Assembly (NCBI RefSeq): GCF_000715075.1
Contig: NC_134094.1
Span: forward strand, 84,852,120 to 84,916,119
Direction of reading: 5' to 3'
DNA from: Nicotiana tabacum
Taxonomy: Eukaryota; Streptophyta; Magnoliopsida; Solanales; Solanaceae
Length of the DNA: 64,000 nt
Of this stretch, positions 36,341 through 47,248 are shown piece after piece. The notes under the pieces are model-generated. The model was not told the origin of the DNA. It made no database searches and worked only from the letters and a program-made list of their open reading frames with translations. Position numbers and translations under genes: made by a program. Position 1 is the first letter of the stretch; each line of letters starts with the position of its first letter.

Positions 36341-37378
36341 ATTTTCTGACGGTTTGAATCACAAATCTGAAAATTATACCAAAGCACCTATACTACACAC
36401 ATTTTTTATATGCCAAAGGCAGTTTTAGTTGCTTACTTAAGTTGGATTTTCATTCGTGAAGAAGTCATTCTTGAGTGAATTTGAACCGAGTTTGCCATTT
36501 TTCTTCAACATTATTTATATTTCTATTTATCTTAATCAACCTATACGAAGTTCCCTCTGAGCATTTCTACAATGACGGATGACCGAAGAGTCTAGCTTGT
36601 GTTATACTGGGGCGGTGAGGCTGTGGTGGAGTATAACTTGGTGCACTATAGTTATTCTCCACAAAGTGTTGTTAAATTACCACAGACATTGAAATACCAA
36701 AAATTAGTATCTCTGGTACGTAAAAGAATGAGTGTGAATAAATATTTGGTGAATCTTAAGGTAACCAAAAGATATCTGTGTTCGCTTACACCGCAAGGGG
36801 TTGCTTGTTATGCTGATTTTAACATCGAAGACGATGAAATCCTGACAGATTTTTTGATCATTTTCTGAATGTTTGAATCACAACCCTGAAAATTATACCA
36901 CAAAGAACCTATAGTACACACATTTTTTATGTGCCTAAGGCAGTTTTAGTTGCTTACTTATGTCGGATTTTCATTCGTGAAGAAGTCATTCTTGAGTGAA
37001 TTTGAACCGAGTTTGCCATTTTTTTCCAACATTATTTATATTTCTATTTATCTTCATCAACCTATACGAAGTTCCCTCTGAGCATTTCTATAATGACGGA
37101 TGAGAGAAGAGTTTAACTTGCGTTATTCTGGGGCGGTGAGGCTATGGTGGAGTATAACTCGGTGCACTATAGTTATTCTTCACAAAGTGTTGTTAAATTT
37201 TCACAAACATTGAAATACCAAAAATTAGTATCTCCGGTACGTAAAAGAATGAGTGTGAATAAACATTTGGTAAATCTTAAGGTAATCGGAATATATCCGT
37301 GTTCTCTTACTCCACAAAGTGTGGCATGTTATGCTGAGTTTAACATCGGTGACGATAAACTCTGCCAAATCTTTTAAG
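36341..37378 (+). repeat. 519-bp tandem duplication inside the MULE
   Basis: ATTTTCTGA...GTTTGAATCACA occurs at 36341 and again at 36860; everything between, including the PB1-like frame, is repeated with scattered differences. The duplication therefore predates many point mutations. Confidence 0.85.
36572..36867 (+). pseudogene. MULE transposase N-terminus (PB1-like), copy 1
   Basis: An ATG at 36572 opens MTDDRRV, then a stop (TAG). The frame then reads GGEAVVEYNLVHYSYSPQ, VVKLPQTLKYQKLV and CSLTPQGVACYADFNIEDD. This is the PB1-like region at the start of many plant MuDR-family transposases. The copy ends where the 519-bp tandem duplication repeats. Dead copy. Confidence 0.75.
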
Positions 37379-37500
37379 GACTCTGGACGAACACGAGGAT
37401 GTTGTGATAAGCATGCTGGAAATGTACGTAAGGTCCGAAGCCGTTAATATGATTGATGTTCCGAAAACTACAACTAACACTCAACCTCTTGGAGGTGTTT
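37093..37500 (+). pseudogene. MULE transposase N-terminus (PB1-like), copy 2 with continuation
   Basis: Second tandem copy: MTDERRV, stop, then GGEAMVEYNSVHYSYSSQ and onwards to CSLTPQSVACYAEFNIGDD. A frame slip near 37370 leads into SMLEMYVRSEAVNMIDV, the segment that normally follows PB1 in this family, so copy 2 is attached to the rest of the gene. Stops near 37498 show it is dead. Confidence 0.75.
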
Positions 37501-38089
37501 AGAGTTGTTTTATCATAATAGGTTCCCTATGAAAGAGTCTGCCCTGATCTGAACGTATCTCCATGGCTTAACGAGGAGAGAGGACACAACTTCTCGCCAA
37601 TGCAGCAGCATGGAGGATCGACAAATTTACAGGATTCACAGTCTAAGTGGTAAATACTTACTTACTGATTATAGTGTAAATATTTATTTTCTATATATAA
37701 TAACAATATGTATTTCTTTCATAAAGGTTATCGACCTTTTACTAGTTATAAAAAAACTAACAATGGAAATCTACCTACTTTTGGAGGGAGGGATTATGCT
37801 GGTCCATCCTCGAGTCATTACCAATTTGACAATCTTGAAATATGTTTTTAGTTTTGAAAGGATGAATAATGATTTTTCATCCGGGACTCAGCATCATGTG
37901 GAATATACAAGTTATGAATAGTAGGTTTAAGCATTACAGCTAATAAATTGTATTGAGATGTCCAGAGTATTAATTAGTTGATCGTTTGTGCAGGTAAAAT
38001 GAGCAACATGACAATCCTATCCTAACTTAGTTAGAGGATGATGATATATTGAATCACGATATGCATATGCACAGAGTGAGGAAGATGAT
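37501..38089 (+). pseudogene. MULE transposase middle region, decayed
   Basis: Fragments such as YERVCPDLNVSPW, GGSTNLQDSQSKW and RDYAGPSSSHYQFDN are the low-complexity linker of plant MULE transposases, read in different frames. AT-rich stretches between them (about 37640-37735 and 37920-38060) may be introns. No domain is present here. Confidence 0.5.
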
Positions 38090-38640
38090 AATGACTACGA
38101 CAACAACGCCGATGAGTCAGGCGATGAAGCACCCTTCACAGATAATAGTAACAATGAGGAACTAGATTTGACAATGGAACATGATGCCTTCACTGAGCAT
38201 GCTCCATCTTCTCCACCTACTGCGAGACCATCGGGGTACCAGTTGCGTTTGACATTCCATTCTAGGGAGATTCCCTACCTTGATCACTTGCCATGTACGC
38301 TGGGTGCGGATGCCCTTATAAGGGATCTTGCTGAAATTCGTACAACAATTCGGGATGAAAGTAGACTAATGGATCTCCACACAAACATGCTTTTCAATGA
38401 CAAGGCTGGAGTGATTAAAGCAGTGCGAATTTTCAGCATAAAAACCGTCGGGAGATCGAGGTTGCCGAGTCATCAAAATAAACATATAAGGTGATTTGTC
38501 GCCGATGGGATCAAGGTTGCAGTGGATGCTTCATGGGAGAAAGTCGGAAAGTAATATGTGGGTGGTTGAGAAATACATTAGCAAACGTACTTGTAATATG
38601 GACACATTCGGTGAAAATTATTTTAATTTGAACATTGATT
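38090..38640 (+). pseudogene. MULE transposase DNA-binding domain remnant
   Basis: An acidic stretch (NADESGDEAPFTDN) is followed by LHTNMLFNDKAGVIKAVRIFSIK and, after a frame slip near 38490, by VICRRWDQGCSWML and ESNMWVVEKY. These are the signature segments of the MuDR DNA-binding domain (first Cys of the zinc motif visible, distal residues unclear). The catalytic MULE domain that should follow is absent; sequence breaks off into a short tandem repeat. Confidence 0.7.
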
Positions 38641-38670
38641 TGATTTTCCTTATCTTGAGTTTACACATTA

Positions 38671-38960
38671 AAAAGATGTATATGCACTTGTACCATAAAG
38701 ACACTTTTACTAGTACAACATGGCGCATGTATAAGAAAGGCATGCAATGGTACTACGAATATTATCGTAGGTACTTCAGAAATGGTACAAATTAAATTCG
38801 GGTCTTATCTTGTCGAACCGAAAAGACGTATATGCACTTGTACCCTAAAGATTTTTTTACTAGTACAATATGTAATAGTATAAGATGTGTTATGCAACTG
38901 AACCACGAATATTATCGTGCATACTTCATAAAGGAACAAATTAAATCATTCAGAGTGGTT
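38671..38960 (+). repeat. 150-bp tandem duplication
   Basis: AAAAGAYGTATATGCACTTG begins at 38671 and 38821; CACGAATATTATCGT and AAATTAAAT follow in both. The two units differ at many sites and by small gaps. It lies where the MULE catalytic domain would be expected. Confidence 0.75.
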
Positions 38961-39367
38961 AGTATAAAGTGTCACTAATGTCTACCAACCAATAACGTAA
39001 TCCATTAGCTATGTCAGAGTGGAACCATTTTTCGAGTTCGAATACTCGAACAACACAAATCACCGTTACAATCGACGTTACGTTACAAATATGAAATGAC
39101 ACCTGAATGGAACTGGCGTGTAGTTCAGGCTAACGTACTCGAAGAAAAGCTGCGGGGACTCGATGTTAAAAGACCAAAGAGTGTTGCAAAATCTATGTGG
39201 TGCAATACACCACAATTGTTAAATGTGGCGTTGAATCGTATGTGCGAAGAGAACAATCATATGAAAATACGCAGCATCCGACATAGATCTTGTAATGATG
39301 AATACGTCGCAATATCTTATTGGGATTCAGATTAAAAAAAACCGTAACAATAAACCAACATTCTTCT
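38961..39367 (+). pseudogene. Unidentified protein-like fragment in the MULE
   Basis: A 79-codon open frame at 39096-39335 reads MTPEWNWRVVQANVLEEKL and ends NDEYVAISYWDSD. The composition looks like real protein. I do not recognise the family; it could be a captured host-gene fragment or a lost part of the element. The frame upstream (about 38990-39095) gives NTNHRYNRRYVTNMK in another phase. Confidence 0.35.
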
Positions 39368-39369
39368 TA

Positions 39370-39558
39370 AGGGGTCGTTTGGCAGGGTGCATAAGAATAA
39401 TGCTGAATACGGTGTATTAGTAATGCAGGGATTAGTAATGCATGGATTAGTAATGCAAGTATTAGTTATACATAAGTTGAAAAAATGTACCAAACAAGGT
39501 ATTAGTAATGCACAGAGCTAATGCTTGCATTATTTTTTCTAATACCTCGGACCCCTAA
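39370..39558. mobile_element. MITE (GGGGTCGTTTGG type) inside the MULE
   Basis: Left end AAGGGGTCGTTTGGCAGGGTG, right end CTCGGACCCCTAAG. The inside repeats ATTAGTAATGCA four to five times. It is related to the MITE at 34002. Confidence 0.6.
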
Positions 39559-40618
39559 GTGTGTTCCGCTTTTTTTATTATATAGGGCATTATGTGCAAT
39601 TTGCATTGTTATTTTTACTTATATAAGCATGTATCCTTTACGTAGAAGGATAGAAAAACATTAACATTGTTAGCCATGTCAGGCAGAGGAAACATAAACT
39701 GGTCAATATTCTTTCCGAAGGACCCGAGTACTAGTGATAGAAAGAAACTCTAATCAAACTAGTCTTTCTACTGATTCATATCCAGAAAACAACCAAAACA
39801 ATTTCGACACATATAATCCTCACCTCCTGATAGAGCGAGAAGACGATTTTCGTGACGTAAAGTACTCTGACCCCGACGAGTATTACTGCTGACTACGACT
39901 AGAGGGGGCACATCCGTACGCCGAATCACAATGCCTTGTTCATGTCTTGGCGAGACTAGAGGCTCCCATCCCAAAAAGATTCTCACAATCCATGCCTCGA
40001 ACTGATCGAGAATCTTGAGAGTTGCGGTGACAGGATACGAAAAGAGAACAACCGAATGTTATTAATATGTGGGCGATTCTACTTAATTTTGTAGAGGAAC
40101 AAGCGACATCAACTGATAGGAGTTGGACATTAGCAGAAGGAAGAAGTGTTCTAGCAAACGAAGATTTTCTATCGGATGATGATATTGAGAGCTTCTATCC
40201 TACTAATTGGTAGACTTTCTATTATTTCATTATTGTATGATGTTTTAACCAAAAGTGTGTTCATCACCTTATATGATTGCTGTAACTCAATAATACTGAT
40301 ATATTGATCTTCTCTCTATATGATCTTCCAAATTACTCATGCCCCGTCTATGTATTACGTAAAATTTTATTTTTCTTCATCATTTCAAACTATATAGTAC
40401 TCTAGTGAGGAACTGAGAACTGTATCTATCTATCTTGAACCCTTGAAGCTTAATAAGCACTAGACTTTAATTGCAGCGGCAAAAGTCTTCAACCAGAAGC
40501 TGAAGAGTGGAAACCACCACCAAGATCTTCGTCAGATTATCACTTACCACCACCACTACCAAGTGTTTTTTTTCGAGCCCGGGCCCTTGAAGTTAATCTC
40601 ATTACTAAAAAATGTGTA
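39559..40618 (+). other. Unassigned MULE interior
   Basis: No domain recognised. Two stretches have protein-like composition: MSGRGNINWSIFFPKDPS (from 39677) and MWAILLNFVEEQ...DDDIESFYPTNW (about 40069-40213). Frames are broken by stops. They may be remnants of a second element gene or of a captured host gene. Confidence 0.35.
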
Positions 40619-42489
40619 CACCATGTAACGATCCGACCGATCATTTTGAGCTCTAGCATGTCGTTCGGCAGTTTGAGACCTTGAATAGCTTCACTTCATA
40701 TATTATGACTTGCACGTATAGTCGGATTAGATTTTCGTGAAGATCAGAGTTGGTTCGGAAGAATAATTCTCAATTCGAAAGCTTTAAGTTGGAAGATTTG
40801 ACCAATGTTTGAGTTTTGAGTAAACAATCTCGGATCAAAGTTTTGACGGTTCCGTTAGGTTCGGATTATGATTTTAAACTTAGGCGTATATCCGGATTTG
40901 GATTTAAAAGTCCGTAGGTTGATTTGATACTTTTTAGCAATAGTTGGAAGATTGAAGGCTGATAGGTTTGACCGAGAGTTGACTTTGTTGATATCGGATC
41001 CGAATTATGGTTTCGGGAATTGGTATAGGTCCGTTGTGTTATTTAGGACTTACCTGCAAAATTTGAAGTCATTCCGAGTTGATTTGGTATGGTTCGGCAT
41101 GGGTTTTAGAAGTTTAAAAGTTCATTAGTTCATTAGGCTTGAATTGATGTGCGATTCATAGTTTTGATGTTATTTAGTATGATTTGAGCCCTCGAGTATG
41201 TTCCTGTTATATTTTGGGATTGGTTTGTGTGATTGGATAGGGTCTCGGGGGCCTCGTATGTGTTTCAAATGTGTTTGGGTTGTGTCGCGCTGTTATTTGA
41301 TGTTTTGGTGTCGTTTCCTTGGGTATAAAGAATACTATATGGAGAAAATGACCTTTGATTTGTGATTTAATTGAACCATTAGATCTGTATTGTAATTACG
41401 GAGTCATAGCAATAACAATCATCGAATTCTGATGTGGTATGAGAGAGTTATGCCCATTTTCGTGTCGGGAAAGATTGCTGGTTTCTAGTGCAAACTTTTG
41501 TTCTTCGCGAACGCGACGAAAGATTTCTTGGTTGATCGGTCAACGTGAAAAATTGCTCTTCGCGAACGCGAAGGTGACCTATGAAGGTAAAGAACAAAAA
41601 TCATCTCGACAATATTTTAAATGGACGAACCGAGCAATTTAGTATTTTGAGCATATCTTGAGTTCTAGAGCTCCGTTTGAGGTGATTTTCGCGGCATTGT
41701 TCCATGATTATTTTCATTGGTTATCATTTTTATCCGTGTTGAAATTGTAGAAATTGGAGTTTTGAGCCCTAAAGTTATGAGATTGTAAATCCTTGATTTG
41801 AGGGTCAATTCATGGACGAAATTGGATGATTTTCGGAATAAATACTATATAAGTTATGGGTAATAAATATTTTTGATAATTTTCAAAAATCGGACACGTG
41901 AACCCGGGGTTGACTTTGTTGACTTTTCTTTAGGAGTTGGGAATTTGTTTCTAATTTTTATTGTATGAGTATTGGAGTATATTTTGATTGGTTTGCACGT
42001 TGTTTCATTAGTTTCGGATCGTTTGGCATCGGTTTGTGGCTTTAGAAAGGCCCTAGAGTTGGTTATCGGATTTCGGAGTGAGGTAAGTCTTCTGTCTAAC
42101 CTTGTGACGGAAAAATTATCCCGTAGGTATTAGATTTATTACATGCTATATGTTGTGGGAGCTACGCACGTATGGGATGACGAGTGTCTGTATGTATGCT
42201 AGAATTCTCGATTACGTCCGGGTAGACTTAGACTCATACAATGCTATTGTACTATTTGACTTATTCTTGCGTGTTTAATTGCTTTAATTCACATTATGAC
42301 CCGAGACTGAACTCGCGTAGAGTAATGGACTCTCTATTTTAGATACTTGTCAAGCTACTTGTTTAGCCGCAAGAATTGTACTTTCCTTATAGATTTCTCC
42401 CGCGTTGTGTATTCATCGAAAGTTTTTTTGAATCTCATAACTCATACGTATATTCGTGAGTGGGGTCAAAGTTCCATAAAAGCTTCATA

Positions 42490-42835
42490 TTCTAATGGGA
42501 TCGGGTTGAACGCCTCAGCAACACTCTTATGGGATCGGGCCATTCACCTCGGCAGTATCATGTATCACACTCTTATGGGATCGGGCCGTTTGCCTCGGCA
42601 GGATATTGTAACACACTCTTAATGGATCAGGCCGTTCGCTTTGATAGTTTCATGTATCACACTCTTATGGGATCCGTCCGTTCACCTCGGCAGGATATTG
42701 TAATACACTCTTATGGGATCGGGCCGTTCGCCTCAGCAGTATGATGTACATAGTCTTATGGGATTGGGCCATTCGCCTTGGCAGTTTCATGAAATACTCT
42801 TATGGGATCGGGCCGCTAACCTCGGTAGAATCGTG
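42490..42835. repeat. 46-47-bp tandem array inside the solo LTR
   Basis: About seven units of CTCTTATGGGATCGGGCCGTTCGCCTCGGCAG plus a variable spacer such as ATATTGTAACAC or TTTCATG. The phase of three codons per unit is lost at several units, so the open frames across it (42347-42744) are incidental. Confidence 0.85.
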
Positions 42836-43596
42836 CATAATATTTGACAAGAAGCCAGCGTACTCGTGAGTTTTTCTGACTTGAGATGTAACGCTCTATC
42901 TGGTGGGGACCATATTATATACTCCATTTTAGGACTTCGTGTTTAGTGTTCAGATGAAGATCGTATCATGTACCAATATTTGTTTTTACTGTTTAATTAC
43001 CATATTTCGTACTTGTCTACTTTTACTGTATTTGATTTATTAGACCTCTAGTAAGTGTCGATCGATGTCGACCCCTCGTTACTACTTGTCCGAGGTTAGG
43101 CTAGATACTTACTGGGTACGCGTTGATTTATATACTCATGCTACATTTCTGTACTTATTGTGCATGTACATATTTTTGTAGTGGTTGGGCGCAAAGGAGA
43201 AACTATTACGGGGACTTTACGGTGAGCTGCATCCCATATTATGATCCGCAGCACACGGAGTCTCCTTCATGTTCGTTATTATTATCCTGTCTATTGTACA
43301 TTTCAGACAGATGTTGTATTGTTATGGTACTTACTAGTAAATACTCATGCATTTGTGACATCGGGTTTTGGGGGTTCCTAGTGAATGTTCATTATTGTAG
43401 TTCACGTTATTATGATCACTTCACTTTATGATTTATTTATATTCGTAAATTTGGTAAATAAAAGCACAGGTTTCCATGAGTTCCAGATTTTATTCTATTT
43501 ATTTAATGATATTTCTGATTTTAAAAATTAAATTGAATAATTTAGAGGAGGTTCATGCGTTGGCTTGCCCACCAACACAGTTGGGCGCCATTAGAC

Positions 43597-44672
43597 TACA
43601 ACATTGTAGGCCTACAACCACACTACACCATTTTAGGCCTACAACCACACTAATTATAGACCACGCTTGAAAAGTATTGTTCTTATACTTTAAGATTCAA
43701 TTTTTAGTTTTGTTCTTATACTTTAAGATTCAATTTTTCTAGTTTCTTACTAATGGTGATGAAAAATAATCTTCTATTGTGTACAATATTTGGGTATCTT
43801 GGTACAATCTTTGTTTTATATTCAAAGTTTTAAACCTTTTCTAATTTTAGATTCTTGGGCTAAAAAGAAGTAATTTTGTTTGTTTAATTTTTGGGTATCA
43901 AAGTTTTTATTTTTTTACTGATTTCAGATTCTTGGGCTGAAAAAAGTAATATTTTTTGTTTAATTTTTGATATTTTTGTATAGTTTTCGATCTTATACTT
44001 AAAGCTTCAGTTTGTCTAACTTCTTATCGATGAGGTTGATAGAAGTTATTTTTTTTTTCCGAATAATTACTGGGCTTTGTATAGTCTTTATTTTATACTC
44101 AAAGTGTGGTAGGGCCTGAGAGAAGTCATAGCAGGGGCTGGTTGTAAATTGGGTGGAAAGATCTAGCATGTGTGTTGGACAGCAAAAGGGAGTTTCAGAT
44201 CTATATTTGATGAAAAATTTAGATGACTATACATGATTTATTACAAGTCAGCATTGCTACTAATGTCTGTACCCATTTGCTCAAGATCTTAAAACTAGAG
44301 TTGTATGCAGTGGTTGGGGAGAAAATTTGACTGATATAGGGCGGGGAAGAAAAAGAACTAAAACTTATTTGTGAATCATGCCTGATGTCTAGATCAACCA
44401 AGTCACGTTTTCACACAAAATATTATTTTTCTAATATTGTGCGAACATTTTGAGGAGTAAAAAGACTTAATTCTGTTGCTAAACAAGCCATTGCTAGGTT
44501 AACTTGGCAACTAGATTATGTCAAATTGAAAAATTTGTGCATCTAAAATTATGTCACTTTTGGTGGAGCTTTGTTCTCCAAATTACTTTCAATGGCTAAG
44601 AATCTAAAATTTCATTACGTGCATCTAATACTTTATGCGCCAGCTTTACTGTATATTCCTTTGCGGGGGAGA
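43597..44672. mobile_element. Unassigned insertion in the LTR
   Basis: The expected LTR sequence GGCTTGCCC...GGGCGCCATTA stops at about 43597 and the LTR end resumes at about 44675. Between lie a 20-24-bp direct repeat (TTAGGCCTACAACCACAC, near 43600-43650) and a duplicated CTTATACTTTAAGATTCAATTT (about 43682-43735). Weakly repeated blocks around AGATTCTTGGGCT also occur. No coding sequence or inverted ends recognised. Confidence 0.45.
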
Positions 44673-45098
44673 TCGATCATGACCTATTATGGAATTTAGG
44701 TCGTGACACACCACAACTTTACTTCACACCTCTAGTTTGTAGATTAAAAATAAATACATAATACATAAATACTATTGAAAAGTTGATGAACATAACCATA
44801 ATGAAACACAAAATGAACTAGGATTTAGGGAAAATGGAGCACGAAATTAAACTAGGGTTCAAGGAAAAAAGGAGAAAACTGTATAGCACATGAAATACAC
44901 GTGCTATACATCCCTGGGCCAACAAATAGACATCACATTTGGCCGTTAGCTAGATATTCTATAATACATGTATTTCGTGCGTTATATGTAGATTCGTTCT
45001 TTCTTTCCCCCCTCTATTTTGGTCGTTTGAGTTCAATTAGTAGCTAGTTCCGGACTCCTCTATGTACAACATACATGTAATGTAGAAGATAGGGTACT

Positions 45099-45805
45099 AG
45101 GAGTTTAAATAATACTTTAAATAATACTCTTTCTGTTAAAATTTATGTCATACTTTTTTTAATAAGTTATAAAAAGAATAAATATTCTTTTTATATTTAG
45201 TAATAATTTAAATTTAAAATTATAATTTTTTTCTAATGGGATGATTTATGTCACACAAATTTTTCGATTTATTCTAGACAATAAATTTTAAAATTTTATA
45301 TTTTTTTTCTACTAACCAACTAAGGACTACTATATGACCTTTTCAACTTTTACTCTTTGGTCACTCTTCGTCAAAGTCTTAGACAGTTGCCTCCCAGATT
45401 GGCAAATAGCAGTGCAAATAGTTGCTTTACCATTGCCTTTGTAACAAAAAAGGTGTAAATTTGCACTTTACAAAATGGACATCTGCTCCTGTTGTTCGAG
45501 ACACGAGATTGAGTATTCTAGGATGCCGTCTGACTTTTTTTTTATATAAACTTTTTCAGTGATCTGGGTGTAGTTGTATTCATGAGAAAGAGAACAAAGG
45601 GGGCTTGATCTTACCTCAAAATTGCAACACACAGAGAAACAATTGTCCTTCCAAAAAGGATGATCTTAAAGCAATAATTTTTTATTCAGCCCTCCACGAC
45701 TAAAAAGAACTAATTAACAAAGAAATTAACCTTGTCATATCTTAGCCTAATGGTAGGCATCCATCATGAAGTGGGTCTTCGCACTTTTAGGAAGGTCCTC
45801 GAAGG
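45099..45805. other. Intergenic, Stowaway-like remnant
   Basis: About 45122-45290 carries CTCTTTCTGTTAAAATTTATGTC and related AT-rich blocks of a decayed Stowaway-like MITE. The remainder has no feature; TAGCCTAATGGTAGGCAT at 45742 resembles a polymerase III A-box but has no B-box near it. Confidence 0.4.
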
Positions 45806-45961
45806 CAAGGCGGAGCTAGAATATGAAATTTTTGGGTTCGGAATTTTAGCCCTTTTAAGTTAGTGGGTTCTAAATTTCTTAATAATTTGAATTTCTTAAG
45901 ACAAAAATAGAGTTTGGACCAAAGTTACTAGGTTCGGCCGAACCCGCGCCTCGATCTCTAG
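45806..45961. mobile_element. MITE remnant (GGCGGAGCTAGA type)
   Basis: AAGGCGGAGCTAGAATATG starts a sequence containing GGGTTCGGAATTTTAGCC and GGTTCGGCCGAACCCGCGCC, typical of a Solanaceae family that usually ends in TAGCTCCGCC. The right inverted end has decayed. Confidence 0.55.
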
Positions 45962-46472
45962 CGAAGGTGTAATAGAAGAAGCCTTGTTGACTATCTTTGG
46001 TACTTTTTTCTAGATAATCCGCAACACTATTAGCCTCCCTAAAATAATAAATTACTATAACATTAGCTTGACTCAACATTTGAAAGATGTCCATGATAAT
46101 ATGAAGCAACTCGTAATTGTTGGCTTGTTTGTCAATAATCATCTGAATGATTTCAAGGGAATCAAGTTCCAGCGTGAAATTGTTATAGCCATTATGCGTT
46201 CACCATTCTACACCCAATTTAGTTGCATGTGCTTCTGCTATGATATTGTTGCCCTTACAATCTCTTAAAACATCTCCCAACCCGACATCACTTGTTGATG
46301 AGGTATAACTTCCATCAGTGTTTAGTTTGAATGTGCCAGGCTTTGGCATCTCCCAACATACTATTGTTCTCCTGAGAACATGTTGTAGCTTGAACATTTT
46401 ATCGCAAAAATTGACCCAAGGTAATGTCATATTAACTTTAGGGAAGGTTTTCTTAATAGCTTCCCGGATCAT
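45962..46472 (-). pseudogene. RNase H domain fragment of a LINE (RVT_3 type)
   Basis: Read on the minus strand: CWEMPKPGTFKLNTDGSYTS, then EAHATKLGVEW, a stop (TGA at about 46200), then NFTLELDSLEII, and further on REANSVADYLEKS. This is the ribonuclease H-like domain often found at the C-terminus of plant L1-type LINEs. The acidic residues of NTDGS, AEAHA, LELDS and VAD are all still readable, so decay is light: one visible in-frame stop. The reverse transcriptase that would lie upstream (right side) is missing; an (AT)n run begins at 46508. It could also be a piece of a host RNase H-like gene. Confidence 0.75.
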
Positions 46473-46501
46473 CCAATCCCATAAATTAGAATAAGATGGT
46501 A

Positions 46502-46507
<6 letters not shown>

Positions 46508-46580
<73 letters not shown>
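46508..46580. repeat. (AT)n microsatellite
   Basis: A pure AT-dinucleotide run of about 36 repeats next to the RNase H fragment; the open frame reading YIYIYI on the minus strand is an artefact. Confidence 0.95.
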
Positions 46581-46585
<5 letters not shown>

Positions 46586-46669
46586 ATTGTTAGCATAAAT
46601 ACAATTAATGTTTTGGTCAAAGTTATTGAGTATTGTCGAACCTATAGCTAGAACTCTAATTCCGTCGGT

Positions 46670-47240
46670 TTTTAGGTGTTTGATTACCAAGAAAGTAATT
46701 TTTATTAAGAGGAAGAAAATGACTTCTCCCTCACTTATGACCGATATTTATTCTCTTATTTTAGTTAAAAATAACTCAGTATTACTTATTCTAATTAATA
46801 TTTAGACATTATTATTACTTATATTTAGTATTCAAAATTTTCATCAAAGTACCCTCTAGTTTGCTAATATTATCATTAATTTTTAATACTCCATATATTT
46901 TAATTAATGTGAACCTATTTGACTGAGCATTGAGTTAAAGGAAAAATAAGATTTTTGAATCTTGTGGTTGTATATATGCCATAACATTTGTACGATTATA
47001 AATTTTTTGAAACTTGTAGAGTAAAACATCTTGTTTTAAGGGTAGTATTGAAATCCTAAAATTAAAAGTTTCCTTATTAGAAAAGTGTTCACCATTTTTA
47101 AATTTACTAAAAAAAAAAATAGGTTCATATAAATTAAAATAGATGGAGTATATATTTTTCTCGAGACATATTTCTCATGCACTAACCAATCAAACATCTC
47201 CTAAGAAGATATTTTCATTGAAAAATTACTAATGTCGTCC
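46670..47240 (+). pseudogene. Duplicate of TGA10-like intron 8, part 1
   Basis: By eye this follows the order of the gene's intron 8 (30545-31440): TTAGGTGTTTGATTACMAAGAA, TCCCTCACTTATGACCGAT, TTTAGACATTATTATTA, ATTCAAAATTTTCATCAAA, TGCACTAACCAATCAAACAT and CATTGAAAAATTACTAATGTC. The exonic part of the duplicate follows at 57987, pushed more than 10 kb away by insertions. Its Stowaway sits at a different point from the one in the gene. Confidence 0.65.
46889..47148. mobile_element. Stowaway MITE, 260 bp
   Basis: Inverted ends CTCCATATATTTTAATTAATGTG and CATATAAATTAAAATAGATGGAG, flanked by TA on both sides (46887-46888, 47149-47150). It is inserted in the intron-8 duplicate at a site where the gene copy has no insertion. 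Confidence 0.85.
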
Positions 47241-47248
47241 TATATAAT

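Larger units (their letters stand above)
40624..44708 (+). mobile_element. Gypsy solo LTR with perfect CACCA duplication
   Basis: Begins TGTAACGATCCGACCGATCA and ends GGAATTTAGGTCGTGACA; CACCA flanks both sides (40619-40623 and 44709-44713). No internal region or second LTR, so it is a solo LTR. Inside are CG palindromes (CTTCGCGAACGCGA, about 41505-41575), a 46-47-bp tandem array (about 42490-42830) and, near the right end, a foreign insert (about 43597-44672). It sits inside the MULE, so it is younger than the MULE. Confidence 0.9.
36031..45098 (+). mobile_element. Degenerate Mutator-like element (MULE)
   Basis: The left end (about 36031-36230) and right end (about 44880-45098) are imperfect inverted repeats of about 200 bp: CCTAG..ACC..TCTTCTA, GAGTCCGRAACTA, TCAAACGAYCAAAATAG and GCTAACGGCCAAATGT occur in both in mirror order. 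Between them are MuDR-type transposase remnants, a MITE and a solo LTR. No clear 9-bp target duplication was found. Long inverted ends with a PB1-plus-DNA-binding transposase fit a plant MULE. Without the solo LTR it would span about 5 kb. Confidence 0.7.

Noticed and set aside
42347..42744. Repeat-containing protein of about 90 residues
   Set aside because: The 46-47-bp unit is not a multiple of three and units shift frame; it is the LTR tandem array.
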